Shown one piece after another: positions 6,205 to 14,663 of a stretch of DNA of 38,150 nt. How positions within the stretch are numbered: the stretch's first letter is position 1; each line of letters starts with the position of its first letter. The position numbers and the translations under genes are program-made. Origin of the DNA: an uncultured Christensenellaceae bacterium (GTDB taxonomy: Bacteria > Bacillota > Clostridia > Christensenellales > Borkfalkiaceae); the NCBI GenBank assembly GCA_910586825.1, contig CAJUJF010000016.1:1-38150 (forward strand). Direction: 5' to 3'. Below the pieces are notes generated by a model, which was given only the letters and a program-made list of their open reading frames with translations, did no database searches and was not told the DNA's origin.

Positions 6205-7215
6205 ATGAAAGGAATAAAATACACGGCACACGAAAAAGAAAAGGCAATCAAATTGTGGCTTGCCGACGGCGTGGACGTTTTCAAAGTGGCAAAAAAATTC
6301 AAATGCACAATTCAAAGCCTTTATCGGTGGCGGCGGCAATACGACGGCACGACGGACAGTTTGAAAAACAAATCAAGCCGTCCGCACACACCCCACCCGA
6401 ACGCCCACACGGACGCGGAGGCGGCACATATCGCAGAGGTTTTGCAATCATGCGACGGAATAAGTTACGCCGAGGTTTTGGGCGTCATGCGGGCAAAATA
6501 CGGGTATTCCCGAACGTACGGCGGCATGTACCGTTTTATTATGAAACACAAACTCCGCCCCGCGCGCGAGAATAAAAACTATATCGCGCAACCGTACGAC
6601 ACCCCGCAAATGCTCGGCGTCAAATGGCAAATGGACGTCAAATATATTCCGTTTGAGTGCGGGCGCGGAATTTATCGAACGGAAAGACTCTATCAATATA
6701 CAATGATCGACGAGGCGACGCGGGAGCGGTTTTTGTATCCGTATAAAGAAAAATCGGGATTTTCGACCGTTGATTTTATAAAGCGCGCGATCGTTTATTT
6801 CGGGTATTTGCCGCATATTATCCAAACGGACAACGGCACGGAATTTACAAACCCACGCGGCACGGGCGACGGCAAGATACACGCCGTCGATAAATTATTA
6901 AACCGCCTCGGCATTTATCATAAATTGATACGCGTTTACACGCCGCGCCACAACGGCAAAGTGGAACGATCCCACCGCTCCGATCAAGAGGGATTTTATA
7001 ATTATTTATCGTTTAAGACGTTCGACGAATTACTCGAAAAAATGCAAGCGTGGAACGTGCGATATAATAATCGCCCGCACTCGTCTTTACGCGACAAGCA
7101 CGGGCGGCGGTCGTGGATTACCCCGCTCGACAAACGCGCCGAATATTTGGAAGAATTAAAAACAAATGCGGGCGGCGGGTATCATATTCGATTTTTGAAA
7201 TCCCGCGCGTCGTAA
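6205..7215 (+). CDS. IS481-type DDE transposase/integrase
   Basis: This is a 336-residue protein from ATG 6205, with GGAGG 8 bases upstream. Residues about 1-65 are an HTH that binds transposon ends (AIKLWLADGVDVFKVAKKFKCTIQSLYRWRRQY). A second helical region follows, then an rve catalytic core. The acidic triad is visible as D144 (QMDVKYI), D209 (QTDNGTEF) and E254 (GKVERSHRS). The D-E spacing of 44 is longer than the common 35 because of an insertion near residues 216-230. All catalytic residues are present and the frame is intact. I found no convincing terminal inverted repeats or target duplications flanking it, so an ordinary IS is not proven. It is the last gene before host DNA, where an element's own integrase often lies. 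Confidence 0.88.
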   Translation: MKGIKYTAHEKEKAIKLWLADGVDVFKVAKKFKCTIQSLYRWRRQYDGTTDSLKNKSSRPHTPHPNAHTDAEAAHIAEVLQSCDGISYAEVLGVMRAKYGYSRTYGGMYRFIMKHKLRPARENKNYIAQPYDTPQMLGVKWQMDVKYIPFECGRGIYRTERLYQYTMIDEATRERFLYPYKEKSGFSTVDFIKRAIVYFGYLPHIIQTDNGTEFTNPRGTGDGKIHAVDKLLNRLGIYHKLIRVYTPRHNGKVERSHRSDQEGFYNYLSFKTFDELLEKMQAWNVRYNNRPHSSLRDKHGRRSWITPLDKRAEYLEELKTNAGGGYHIRFLKSRAS

Positions 7216-7523
7216 CGCGTACGACAACCGAACACCGACGCCGCAACGCGCCCACCACCGCGGACGCGGGTTTTTGCGCGCCCTTTCCGTCGTTTTTATG
7301 ACGCAAAACGCCCGTTCGACCCCTCTTTTGCTTGATTTTTTCGTCGTTTTTTGGTATGATAAATAAAACCTAATAATTTTTAACAAATTCTATTAAAAAA
7401 CGCTTGACAAAACAACAGTTTCGCAGATTCTGTCCCCTATCACCGAAAATTGCCGACGATTTCACTTTCCTTACACCCGAATACGATCAAAAACGGCGAA
7501 AACCGACACGGAGACGTACGACG
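7216..7523. other. Gene-free junction between element and host operon
   Basis: There are no credible genes in this roughly 300-base stretch. It holds a short GTCGT/ACGAC dyad just after the transposase, an AT-rich section, and one promoter-like sequence pointing right. The element/host boundary should lie here, but no duplicated attachment sequence can be identified because the other end is outside the window. Confidence 0.5.
7332..7360 (+). promoter_or_regulatory. Orphan rightward promoter-like site
   Basis: TTGATT (7332-7337), a 17-base spacer and TATGAT (7355-7360). No rightward gene follows. Transcripts would run antisense towards the khpA operon. Confidence 0.4.
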
Positions 7524-7563
7524 AAAAAAAGCCCCGCCGTACGGAAAATCCGCACGGCGGGGC
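7524..7563 (-). terminator. Terminator of ylxM-ffh-rpsP-khpA operon
   Basis: The arms GCCCCGCCGT (7531-7540) and ACGGCGGGGC (7554-7563) form the stem, followed on the minus strand by seven T (7524-7530). Its stem core is the same as that of the terminator at 37766-37804. Confidence 0.9.
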
Positions 7564-7571
7564 TTGCGCGA

Positions 7572-7817
7572 TCATTCTTCGCTTGCGCGTTCTTTGATCT
7601 CCACGTTGTACTTTTTGGAATCCCTGGGCGTTGCGGCGCGCACGAGCGTGCGCAGCGCCTTGGCGATTTTCCCCTGCTTCCCGATCACCTTTCCCATATC
7701 GGAGTCGGAGAGCAACACCGTCACGGTGATCGCCTCGTCCGTCTCCTCGGTGCGGTACTCGATATTCGCCTTGTCCTCGGCGAACTGTTCCACAACGTAT
7801 TTGATTAAATCCAACAT
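7572..7817 (-). CDS. khpA: KH-domain RNA-binding protein KhpA
   Basis: This 81-residue protein (MLDLIKYVVEQFAEDKANIEY) is essentially a single KH domain. The GxxG RNA-binding loop is GKQG at 46-49, followed by IAKALRTLVRAA. KhpA, usually with KhpB/Jag, binds RNA and affects cell elongation and division in Firmicutes. The length is normal. An AAGGAGAT ribosome site precedes the start. It is the last gene of the operon and directly precedes the terminator. In most Firmicutes rimM, trmD and rplS follow, but they are absent here. Confidence 0.92.
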   Translation of the reverse strand: MLDLIKYVVEQFAEDKANIEYRTEETDEAITVTVLLSDSDMGKVIGKQGKIAKALRTLVRAATPRDSKKYNVEIKERASEE

Positions 7818-7878
7818 AGCCGTATCTCCTTATAATTTCGGTGTGTTTGCGGAAAGGAGCCGCGCGGCGACTTCCGAG

Positions 7879-8169
7879 TTACTTCTTTTTCTTCGTCTTG
7901 GTCTTGCTCGGGCTGAGCTTCGCGGATTTTTCCATCGCGCCCGCCTGAACGAGCAGGGACTTCACCGTTTCGGTCGGCTGAACGCCCTTTGCGAGCCAAT
8001 CCTTCGCCTTGTCCACGTCGACGGTGAGCGTGACGGGCGTCGACTTGGGATCGTAATAACCGATCTTCTCGATATATTCCCCCGTAGCCGCCTTGCGCGC
8101 GTCCACTACCACGATGCGGTAGACGGGGGACTTTTTGTCGCCGAGTCTGACCAATCTCATCTTAACCAT
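7879..8169 (-). CDS. rpsP: Ribosomal protein bS16
   Basis: This is a 96-residue small-subunit protein (MVKMRLVRLGDKKSPVYRIVVVDARKAATGEYIEKIGYYDP) matching bS16 over its conserved first 80 residues, with a Lys-rich tail. It binds 16S rRNA early in 30S assembly. The start is supported by GGAGG nine bases upstream. It sits between ffh and khpA, as in other Firmicutes, and would be co-transcribed from the promoter before ylxM. Confidence 0.97.
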   Translation of the reverse strand: MVKMRLVRLGDKKSPVYRIVVVDARKAATGEYIEKIGYYDPKSTPVTLTVDVDKAKDWLAKGVQPTETVKSLLVQAGAMEKSAKLSPSKTKTKKKK

Positions 8170-8202
8170 AATCCTGACCTCCGTAAATTGATTTTCTTAT
8201 TT

Positions 8203-9522
8203 TCAGAACGGGAAACGCTTTCTGCCTTTTCCGCCTTTGAACTGTTTCATGAGCTGCTTCGTCTGATCGAACTGTTTCAGCAGCTGGTTGATCTCCTGCA
8301 CCGTAGTCCCCGAACCGAGCGCGATCCTGAGCTTGCGGGAGGAGTTGATGATCTGCGGGTTGTCCCGCTCGCGCGGCGTCATGGAAAGGATAATCGCTTT
8401 CGTCCGCTCCATGCGCTTTTCGTCGAGATCCTTTTCGCTGAGCTTCATCTTACCGGCGCCGGGGAGCATGGAAGCGAGCGCGCCCGCGCCGCCCATCTTT
8501 TTCAGCGCCTCGAACTGCTGCAAATAATCGGTCAGCGTAAAATTCGCTTCGCGCATTTTGCGCTCCATATCCTTCGCCTGCTGTTCGGAAACGGCTTCCT
8601 GCGCCTTTTCGATCAAAGACAGAACGTCGCCCATGCCGAGGATCCGCGACGCCATGCGGTCGGGATAAAAAGGCTCCAAATCGGTAAGCTTTTCGCCGAC
8701 GCCGATGAATTTGATCGGCTTGCCCGTGACCGCCTTGATCGAAAGACAGGCGCCGCCGCGGGTATCGCCGTCGAGCTTTGTCAGAATCACGCCCGTCACG
8801 TTCAGCCGCGCGTTAAAGGTTTCGGCAACGTTCACCGCATCCTGTCCCGTCATCGCGTCGACCGTGAGCAGAATTTCCGTCACGTCCACCGCTTTTTTGA
8901 TCTCTTCCAGCTCTTTCATGAGCGCGTCGTCGATATGCAACCGACCCGCGGTATCGACGACGACGGTGTCGTACCCCATTTTATTGGCGTATTCCACCGC
9001 CTGTTTCGCGGTTTTCGCGGGATTCTGCGTTCCCTTTTCGAACACTTCGGTATTCGCTTTTCCGCCGACGACTTTCAACTGATCGATCGCCGCGGGACGG
9101 TAAATGTCGCACGCGACCAGAAGCGGTTTCTTGCCCTGTTTTTTCAGCTGTAACGCAAGTTTTCCGCACAGCGTCGTCTTGCCCGCGCCCTGTAAGCCGC
9201 ACATTAAAATCACGGTGGGCGGTTTGGACGAAACTTCGAGTTTGGCGTTTCCCGAACCCATGAGCGCGATCAGCTCGTCGTTGACGATCTTGATGACCTG
9301 TTGCGCGGGATTGAGGGAATCGAGCACCTGCTGCCCGACCGCTTTTTCCGAAACCTCGGCGATAAACTGTTTTGCGACTTTGATATTGACGTCCGCTTCC
9401 AAAAGCGCGATCCGCACCTCGCGCATCGCCGTGCGGATTTCCAGCTCGGTGAGTTTTCCGCGCTTCGTCAGCTTGCTGAATATGTGGTTGAGCCGCTCCG
9501 AGAGCGAAGAAAACAGCGCCAT
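8203..9522 (-). CDS. ffh: Signal recognition particle GTPase Ffh
   Basis: This 439-residue protein is the SRP54 homologue that binds signal sequences and 4.5S/6S RNA and delivers ribosomes to FtsY at the membrane. It has the N domain (1-95), then the G domain with G1 GLQGAGKTT (109-117), DIYRPAA, DTAGR and TKLDGD. A Met-rich M domain follows (about 300-430), including LTDYLQQFEALKKMGGAGALASMLPG and RERDNPQIINSSRKLRIALGSG. Full length with all GTPase motifs. It begins 2 bases after the ylxM stop, as usual. Confidence 0.98.
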   Translation of the reverse strand: MALFSSLSERLNHIFSKLTKRGKLTELEIRTAMREVRIALLEADVNIKVAKQFIAEVSEKAVGQQVLDSLNPAQQVIKIVNDELIALMGSGNAKLEVSSKPPTVILMCGLQGAGKTTLCGKLALQLKKQGKKPLLVACDIYRPAAIDQLKVVGGKANTEVFEKGTQNPAKTAKQAVEYANKMGYDTVVVDTAGRLHIDDALMKELEEIKKAVDVTEILLTVDAMTGQDAVNVAETFNARLNVTGVILTKLDGDTRGGACLSIKAVTGKPIKFIGVGEKLTDLEPFYPDRMASRILGMGDVLSLIEKAQEAVSEQQAKDMERKMREANFTLTDYLQQFEALKKMGGAGALASMLPGAGKMKLSEKDLDEKRMERTKAIILSMTPRERDNPQIINSSRKLRIALGSGTTVQEINQLLKQFDQTKQLMKQFKGGKGRKRFPF

Positions 9523-9524
9523 GA

Positions 9525-9827
9525 TTACTCCCCCTTTCCGCTTTCCAGAATGCGTTCCATCTCTTCTCTGTGTTCGGGATAACTCTGCCCGAACCGTTCC
9601 AGCGCTTCCGTAATTGCAACGAAATGCAATTTTTCCTCATACTCTTCCAGCTTTCTGCGGCAGATGCTCAGACAGTCGGAAACGCCCTGACGCGAACAGC
9701 CCTTTTCTTCCGCAATCTCCGAAAGCGACAAGTCGTAATTGAAATAGAGGTCGGTCATCTCACGCTGCGTCTCGGTGAGAAGCGGACTGTATTTGTCCCA
9801 CAACCGCATAAACTGCAAATCTTTCAT
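9525..9827 (-). CDS. ylxM: YlxM-type HTH protein, SRP-associated
   Basis: This is a 100-residue UPF0122/YlxM family protein (MKDLQFMRLWDKYSPLLTETQREMTDLYFNYDLSLSEIAEEKGCSRQGVSDCL). It carries a sigma-70 region-4-like helix-turn-helix (LSLSEIAEEKGCSRQGVSDCLSICRRKLEEYE). The family is a conserved partner of ffh and is thought to regulate or assist the SRP pathway. It is first in the operon. Only 11 bases separate the -10 box (9839-9844) from the ATG, leaving a predicted leader of about five bases and no room for a Shine-Dalgarno, so translation may be leaderless. Confidence 0.9.
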   Translation of the reverse strand: MKDLQFMRLWDKYSPLLTETQREMTDLYFNYDLSLSEIAEEKGCSRQGVSDCLSICRRKLEEYEEKLHFVAITEALERFGQSYPEHREEMERILESGKGE

Positions 9828-9838
9828 AAACCGTTCCC

Positions 9839-9867
9839 ATTATAACAGCAAAAAAAACGCCTGTCAA
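9839..9867 (-). promoter_or_regulatory. Promoter of ylxM-ffh-rpsP-khpA
   Basis: Minus strand: TTGACA (9862-9867), a 17-base spacer, TATAAT (9839-9844). The -35 box lies partly in the stem and loop, and the spacer over the T-run, of the terminator at 9850-9887. Confidence 0.85.
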
Positions 9868-9887
9868 GTAATTTTCCTCGACAGGCG
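9850..9887 (-). terminator. Terminator of the 36-residue protein gene
   Basis: The arms CGCCTGTC (9858-9865) and GACAGGCG (9880-9887) are followed on the minus strand by eight T (9850-9857). It overlaps the next operon's promoter. Confidence 0.85.
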
Positions 9888-9916
9888 AAATTATTTATTA
9901 CCATTCGAAAAATCCG

Positions 9917-10027
9917 CTATCGGTTTTTGCGGAACGACCTTCTGAGGATCACGATACAAACGCGCAACGCACCCGCAAGACAGTCAAGGACAACAGCAAT
10001 CAAAAAGAACAGGTTGATCGTTTTCAT
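9917..10027 (-). CDS. 36-residue single-pass membrane protein
   Basis: The start at ATG 10027, with AAGGAGAT 6 bases upstream, gives MKTINLFFLIAVVLDCLAGALRVCIVILRRSFRKNR. This is one hydrophobic segment (about 4-29) followed by a strongly basic tail, so an N-out, C-in single-pass topology is likely. The frame continues upstream, but that part overlaps the promoter. A good promoter (10055-10083) and a strong terminator (9850-9887) make it a separate transcription unit between ftsY and ylxM. I know no family for it. The location among SRP genes could be chance. Confidence 0.7.
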   Translation of the reverse strand: MKTINLFFLIAVVLDCLAGALRVCIVILRRSFRKNR

Positions 10028-10054
10028 GGTAATCTCCTTATCGAATCTAAGGAA

Positions 10055-10083
10055 ATCATATTCAACGAACCCGCGTTTTTCAA
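10055..10083 (-). promoter_or_regulatory. Promoter of the 36-residue protein gene
   Basis: Minus strand: TTGAAA (10078-10083), a 17-base spacer, TATGAT (10055-10060). A weaker second match (TTGACA, 16 bases, TGTAAA) lies just upstream. Confidence 0.7.
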
Positions 10084-10144
10084 GCGAACGGCTTTTACAT
10101 TTCCGCAAATTCGCTTGTCAATCTTCGATTGTAATCCGTTATCG

Positions 10145-11041
10145 TCATACGAATCCCTCCACGAACTCCTCCGCGTCGAACGGAACCAGATCGTCGATCT
10201 TCTCGCCGACGCCCGCGAACACGACGGGGATCCCGAGTTCGCCGCAGAGCGAAAACACAAATCCGCCTTTTGCCGTGCCGTCGAGTTTGGTCAGCACGAT
10301 GCCGTCGAGTTCCACCGCCTCGTCAAACACGCGCGCCTGATTCACGGCGTTTTGCCCCGTCGTCGCGTCCAACACCAGAAACTTGAAAAACGCGGCTTCC
10401 GGATACTCCCGCGTCACGACGCGGTCCATTTTTTTCAGTTCGTTCATCAGATTCTCTTTTACGTGAAGCCGCCCCGCCGTATCCACCAACAAGACGTCCG
10501 TATTCCGCGCTTTTACGGAGGCGACCGCATCGTAAATCACGGCGGAAGGGTCGCTCCCCTCTTCGTGCTTGACGATGCGCACTTTGGCGCGGTCCGCCCA
10601 GACGTTGAGCTGGTCGGAAGCCGCCGCACGGAAAGTGTCCGCCGCGGCAACGGTGACGCTCTTGCCCTGTTTGACGAAGTAATTCGCGACTTTCCCGATC
10701 GTCGTCGTCTTTCCGACGCCGTTTACGCCGACGAACATGATCACGCAAGGAAACGATATTTGAGGGATCTCCGCTTCGTTGAGCGTATCTTCGAGAATAT
10801 CTTTTAAAAGATCGGTCACGAATTTTTCTTCTTTGACCTTATTTCCGATCGCCTCTTCCCGTACCTGATCCACCACCTCTTCCGCGGTGCGCACGGAGAC
10901 GTCGGAAGAAATCAGAATTTCTTCGAGCTCGTCGTAAAAATCGTTTCCGATTTTGTTTTTCAAAAACAGTTGCCGCATTTTATGCGCAACGTTATCTTTT
11001 GTCTTTTTCAGCGCGTCTCTGATTTTTCCGAATATTCCCAT
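10145..11041 (-). CDS. ftsY: SRP receptor GTPase FtsY
   Basis: This 298-residue protein is the membrane-associated receptor that docks Ffh-ribosome complexes. Motifs: N domain (1-95), G1 GVNGVGKTTT (105-114), DTFRAAA (135-141), DTAGR (187-191), DATTGQ and TKLDG (251-255). It lacks the long acidic A domain of E. coli FtsY, as is normal in Firmicutes. It lies 25 bases downstream of smc in a plsX-rnc-smc-ftsY transcription unit. The next gene, a small membrane protein, has its own promoter. Confidence 0.98.
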   Translation of the reverse strand: MGIFGKIRDALKKTKDNVAHKMRQLFLKNKIGNDFYDELEEILISSDVSVRTAEEVVDQVREEAIGNKVKEEKFVTDLLKDILEDTLNEAEIPQISFPCVIMFVGVNGVGKTTTIGKVANYFVKQGKSVTVAAADTFRAAASDQLNVWADRAKVRIVKHEEGSDPSAVIYDAVASVKARNTDVLLVDTAGRLHVKENLMNELKKMDRVVTREYPEAAFFKFLVLDATTGQNAVNQARVFDEAVELDGIVLTKLDGTAKGGFVFSLCGELGIPVVFAGVGEKIDDLVPFDAEEFVEGFV

Positions 11042-11066
11042 GTTGTCACCTTATGATCCCGCTTTT

Positions 11067-14000
11067 TTAAATCACGGTATCGCCGCCCAAACGCTCCTCA
11101 ACCTCGGAAAGCTTGACCGACACGATCTTGCTCACGCCCTTTTCTTCCATCGTCACGCCGAACAGCGAATCCGCCTGATTCATGGTGGGCTTGCGGTGCG
11201 TGATCACGATAAACTGCGTATCGTTGGAAAACTTCTTTAAGTATTTCGCAAAACGGTCTACGTTCGCTTCGTCGAGCGCGGCTTCGATTTCGTCGAGAAT
11301 ACAGAACGGCATCGGGCGGGTCTTTAAAATCGCAAACAGGATCGCAATCGCCGTGAAAGCGCGTTCGCCGCCCGACAGCAACGATATTTTCGCAAGCTTT
11401 TTCCCCGGCGGACAGGCGACGATTTCCACGCCCGCGTTGAGCGGATCGTCGCAGTTCTCGTAATCGAGCTGCATTTCCGCCCGACCGCCGCCGAACAGCT
11501 CTTTGAATATCCGCGTGAAGTTCGAATTGATCTCGTTGAAACCGTCGTCGAACTTTTTCTGCATCTCGGTCTTCAATTCGCCCAGCACCCGTTCCAGATC
11601 GTCGATGCCCTTGTCCAGATCGTCCTTTTGCGTGAGCATCTCGTTATAGCGAACCATCAAATTGTCGTAATCCTCTTCCGCGTTCTGGTTCACGGGACCG
11701 AGCATGGTGATGTTCCGTTTCAAACTCGTGATCCGCGTCTGCGCTTGCGCGGGATCGTAATCTTCGTCGCGCAGATCCTGCGCGCTTTCGTATTCCAGAT
11801 TGTAGGCTTCGGCGATGCGCTGTTTCAGATTTTCGAGGTTGGTTTCCGCTTTGGAAATTTCCAGTTCGTAGGCGTGCTTTTTCTCACTCAGCGTCATCTG
11901 ACGGGCAAGAAGCCCGCGTTTTTCTTCCGCAAAACCGTATTGCCGCTGCATTTCCGCCTGTTTCTCCGCTTCCGCTTCGCCCAGCCGTTCGCGCAGCAAC
12001 GCGACCGTGCGCTGTTCCTCTTCTGTCAGGGCGACCTTTTCGCCCTTCCGTTTTAATTGTTCGATCTGAATTTCCGTGTCGGCGATGTTCTTGCGCGAAT
12101 CATCCACCTTCACGAGCAGTTGCTCTTTTTCGCGCTGCATGCGGATGACGCTCGCCTCTTCCGCTTCCTGCGCGCTGCGCAGAGACGCCGCTTCCACCCG
12201 TAAATTATGTAACCGGTCGGAAATCCCGTCCCGCTCGGCTTTGAGCTTTGCGATCTCCTCCTGTCTTGCGTTCGCCTCCGCCGCCGCTTCGTTGCGGATC
12301 CGGTTCAGAACGTCCTCGTTCTCGGCGGAAGAATTTACCTCGTTTTCCAGATCGTCCACCCTGCGGGAAAGCCGTTCCAAGAGCGCGGTGTACTCGGTTT
12401 CGTCCCGTTCCGCGTCCGTCACCAAGCCGGACAGGGCGATCTCCTGTTGCGAGAGCGCCGCGAACCGCGCCGTCTCCTCCTGCACTTTCACGCGGAATCC
12501 GTCGTAACGCGCCTGCGCGTCGGCAAGATCTTTTTCGCAGTCTTCGAGCGCGGACTTCAACTTCTCCGCCGTCGCACGCTTGCGCGCAATGCCCTCTTCG
12601 CATTCTTTGATGTGCCGCTCGCCCGCAAGCAGATTCCCGCTTTCCTTGCGGCGGGAACCGCCCGTCATCGCGCCGCTCGTCGCGATGGTGTCGCCGTCGA
12701 GCGTGACGATCTTGAACGCGCGGGGATACTTTTTGGAGATCTGCGTCGCGCTTGCGATGGTGTCGCAAACGAGCGTGTTTCCGAGCAGATTCTTAATGAC
12801 GTTATCGTAATAGGGATCGTATTTTACAAGCTCGTCGGCAAGTCCGCACACGCCGCTTTCTTTGAGCGCAAGCGTAATTTCGCGGCAGTTGCCGCGCGGA
12901 CGCATGGTACTGACGGGCAGAAAGGTTACGATCCCGCCGCCCGTGCGTTTCAGATATTCGATGAGATACCGCGCGTCGTCCGAATCCGCGGTGACGAGGT
13001 TCTGCATCGCCGCGCCGAAAGAGGTCTCGATCGCGACTTCGTACTTCTTTTCGGTCGACACGATATCCGCGATCGCGCCCTTCAAGCGGTTGCCGATCTC
13101 AGGATTGTCCTTCGCCGTCAGTTGGAGCTTCCGCACCGAATCGCGATAACCGTCGAAGCGGTTTTTCAGATTCCGATAGAGTTCGAGATTGTTCGTGAGG
13201 TTGAGAACGGAAGTATTGCAATCGACGATCTCTTCCGTAATCTTCTGCCGCGAGCGGGAAAGGTCGCCGATCTCCTCTTTCAAATTCTCTTCCGACTGCG
13301 GCTTCGCGTCGAGAAAACGCTCGCATTCCGTTTTCTGTGCGCGGCACTCGCCGAGCTGGCGGGAATACTCTTCCTTCCGCGACTGCGCTTTTCCGATCGC
13401 GACGCGCACTTCGCCGAGCCGTTCGCTCGCCGCGTCGCGTTGCGCCGACAGACTGCCCACGTTGGCGCGCACGTCCGCCAGGCTTTCGACGGACTTCAAC
13501 TCGCCCGCCCGCTTTTCGTCGGAAATGCGTTCGTACGCTTCGACGCGCGCGTCGGCTTCGCGTACTTTTACCGACAATTCGGAACATTCCCGTTCGATCT
13601 CCTGCGCGCGCTTTGCGCCCGAGGCGCTCTTCTTCGTGCTTGCCGCAACGAGCACGTCGATCTCCGCCGTTCTGCGCAGCGAATACTCCACGTCTTCCTT
13701 CGCCCGGGAAAGCTGACGGTGATAAGAACGGATCTGCTCGCCGATGAGCTTCGCCTCCCCCGTTTTTTCCATCATGCCGACTTCGAACAGACGGAGTTTC
13801 TCGTTTAAAGAACGGAGTTTCTCGTCCGCCGCCGCAACCGCCTCTCTGCCGATCCGCTCTTCCTCGTCGATCACGCCGAGACGGTTCTCCACGCCCGTGA
13901 GCTGTTCGCCCGTTTCGGAAATTTTCAGGCGGTATTTTTCGGTCTCTCCCGCAAACGAATCGTAATGCACGAGATAGGAGTTGACCTCTTCGTAACGGAG

Positions 14001-14663
14001 CTGTTCGGAATACTCGCGGTATTTCTTCGCCGTCTCCGCCTGTTTCTCCAAGGGCCGAAGCTGTTTTTCCGCTTCGTCCATACGCTGTACGAACACGGTG
14101 AGATTCCCTTTTGCGTTTTCCAGCTTGCGCTCGATCTCGCCCTTTTGGGATTTGAACTTCATGACGCCCGTCGCCTCTTCGAAGATCGCGCGGCGATCCT
14201 CCGGCTTGGCGTTCATGATCTGTTCGACCTTGCCCTGTCCAATGATCGAATAACCCTCTTTCCCGATTCCGACGCCGTGCAACAACGCGACGATGTCTTT
14301 CAGACGGCAGGGTTGCATATTCAAAAGATATTCGCTCTCGCCCGAACGGTAAAGGCGTCGGGTCATCGCGACTTCTTCGTATTCGATATCGAACAGACGC
14401 TGCGCGTTGTCGAATACGAGCGTCACTTCGCAATACGAAAGCTGACGGCGGGATTCCGTGCCGTTGAAAATGACGTCCTGCATGTTCGTACCGCGCAGGG
14501 TTTTCGCCGACTGTTCGCCGAGCACCCAACGCACCGCGTCGGCGACGTTGCTCTTTCCGCAACCGTTCGGTCCGACGATACAGGTCACGCCGTCGTCGAA
14601 TTTCACCGAGGTCTTGTCCGCAAACGACTTAAACCCCGCAAGTCTTATTTCTTTGAAATTCAC
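11067..14663 (-). CDS. smc: Chromosome segregation SMC ATPase
   Basis: This 1198-residue SMC protein is the core of the bacterial condensin that organises and separates the chromosome, with ScpA/ScpB. It has an N-terminal Walker A (GPNGCGKSN) and long heptad coiled coils flanking a hinge near the middle (region with NPEIGNRLKGAIADIVSTEKKYEVAIETSFGAAMQNLVT). The C-terminal head carries the signature LSGGERAFTAIAILFAIL and Walker B (FCILDEIEAALDE). It starts with GTG at 14663, whose GTGA overlaps the rnc stop, so translation is probably coupled. Length is typical. Confidence 0.98.
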   Translation of the reverse strand: MNFKEIRLAGFKSFADKTSVKFDDGVTCIVGPNGCGKSNVADAVRWVLGEQSAKTLRGTNMQDVIFNGTESRRQLSYCEVTLVFDNAQRLFDIEYEEVAMTRRLYRSGESEYLLNMQPCRLKDIVALLHGVGIGKEGYSIIGQGKVEQIMNAKPEDRRAIFEEATGVMKFKSQKGEIERKLENAKGNLTVFVQRMDEAEKQLRPLEKQAETAKKYREYSEQLRYEEVNSYLVHYDSFAGETEKYRLKISETGEQLTGVENRLGVIDEEERIGREAVAAADEKLRSLNEKLRLFEVGMMEKTGEAKLIGEQIRSYHRQLSRAKEDVEYSLRRTAEIDVLVAASTKKSASGAKRAQEIERECSELSVKVREADARVEAYERISDEKRAGELKSVESLADVRANVGSLSAQRDAASERLGEVRVAIGKAQSRKEEYSRQLGECRAQKTECERFLDAKPQSEENLKEEIGDLSRSRQKITEEIVDCNTSVLNLTNNLELYRNLKNRFDGYRDSVRKLQLTAKDNPEIGNRLKGAIADIVSTEKKYEVAIETSFGAAMQNLVTADSDDARYLIEYLKRTGGGIVTFLPVSTMRPRGNCREITLALKESGVCGLADELVKYDPYYDNVIKNLLGNTLVCDTIASATQISKKYPRAFKIVTLDGDTIATSGAMTGGSRRKESGNLLAGERHIKECEEGIARKRATAEKLKSALEDCEKDLADAQARYDGFRVKVQEETARFAALSQQEIALSGLVTDAERDETEYTALLERLSRRVDDLENEVNSSAENEDVLNRIRNEAAAEANARQEEIAKLKAERDGISDRLHNLRVEAASLRSAQEAEEASVIRMQREKEQLLVKVDDSRKNIADTEIQIEQLKRKGEKVALTEEEQRTVALLRERLGEAEAEKQAEMQRQYGFAEEKRGLLARQMTLSEKKHAYELEISKAETNLENLKQRIAEAYNLEYESAQDLRDEDYDPAQAQTRITSLKRNITMLGPVNQNAEEDYDNLMVRYNEMLTQKDDLDKGIDDLERVLGELKTEMQKKFDDGFNEINSNFTRIFKELFGGGRAEMQLDYENCDDPLNAGVEIVACPPGKKLAKISLLSGGERAFTAIAILFAILKTRPMPFCILDEIEAALDEANVDRFAKYLKKFSNDTQFIVITHRKPTMNQADSLFGVTMEEKGVSKIVSVKLSEVEERLGGDTVI

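Noticed and set aside
6142..7420. Complete IS with terminal inverted repeats
   Set aside because: I looked for matching TGT...ACA-type ends on both sides of the transposase and found none that were convincing.
7450..9153. Rightward 567-codon open frame across khpA, rpsP and ffh
   Set aside because: It is the antisense of three certain genes and has His/Leu/Arg-rich shadow composition.
12447..13808. Rightward 453-codon open frame inside smc
   Set aside because: It lies opposite the SMC coiled coil; GC-rich codons create long antisense frames here.
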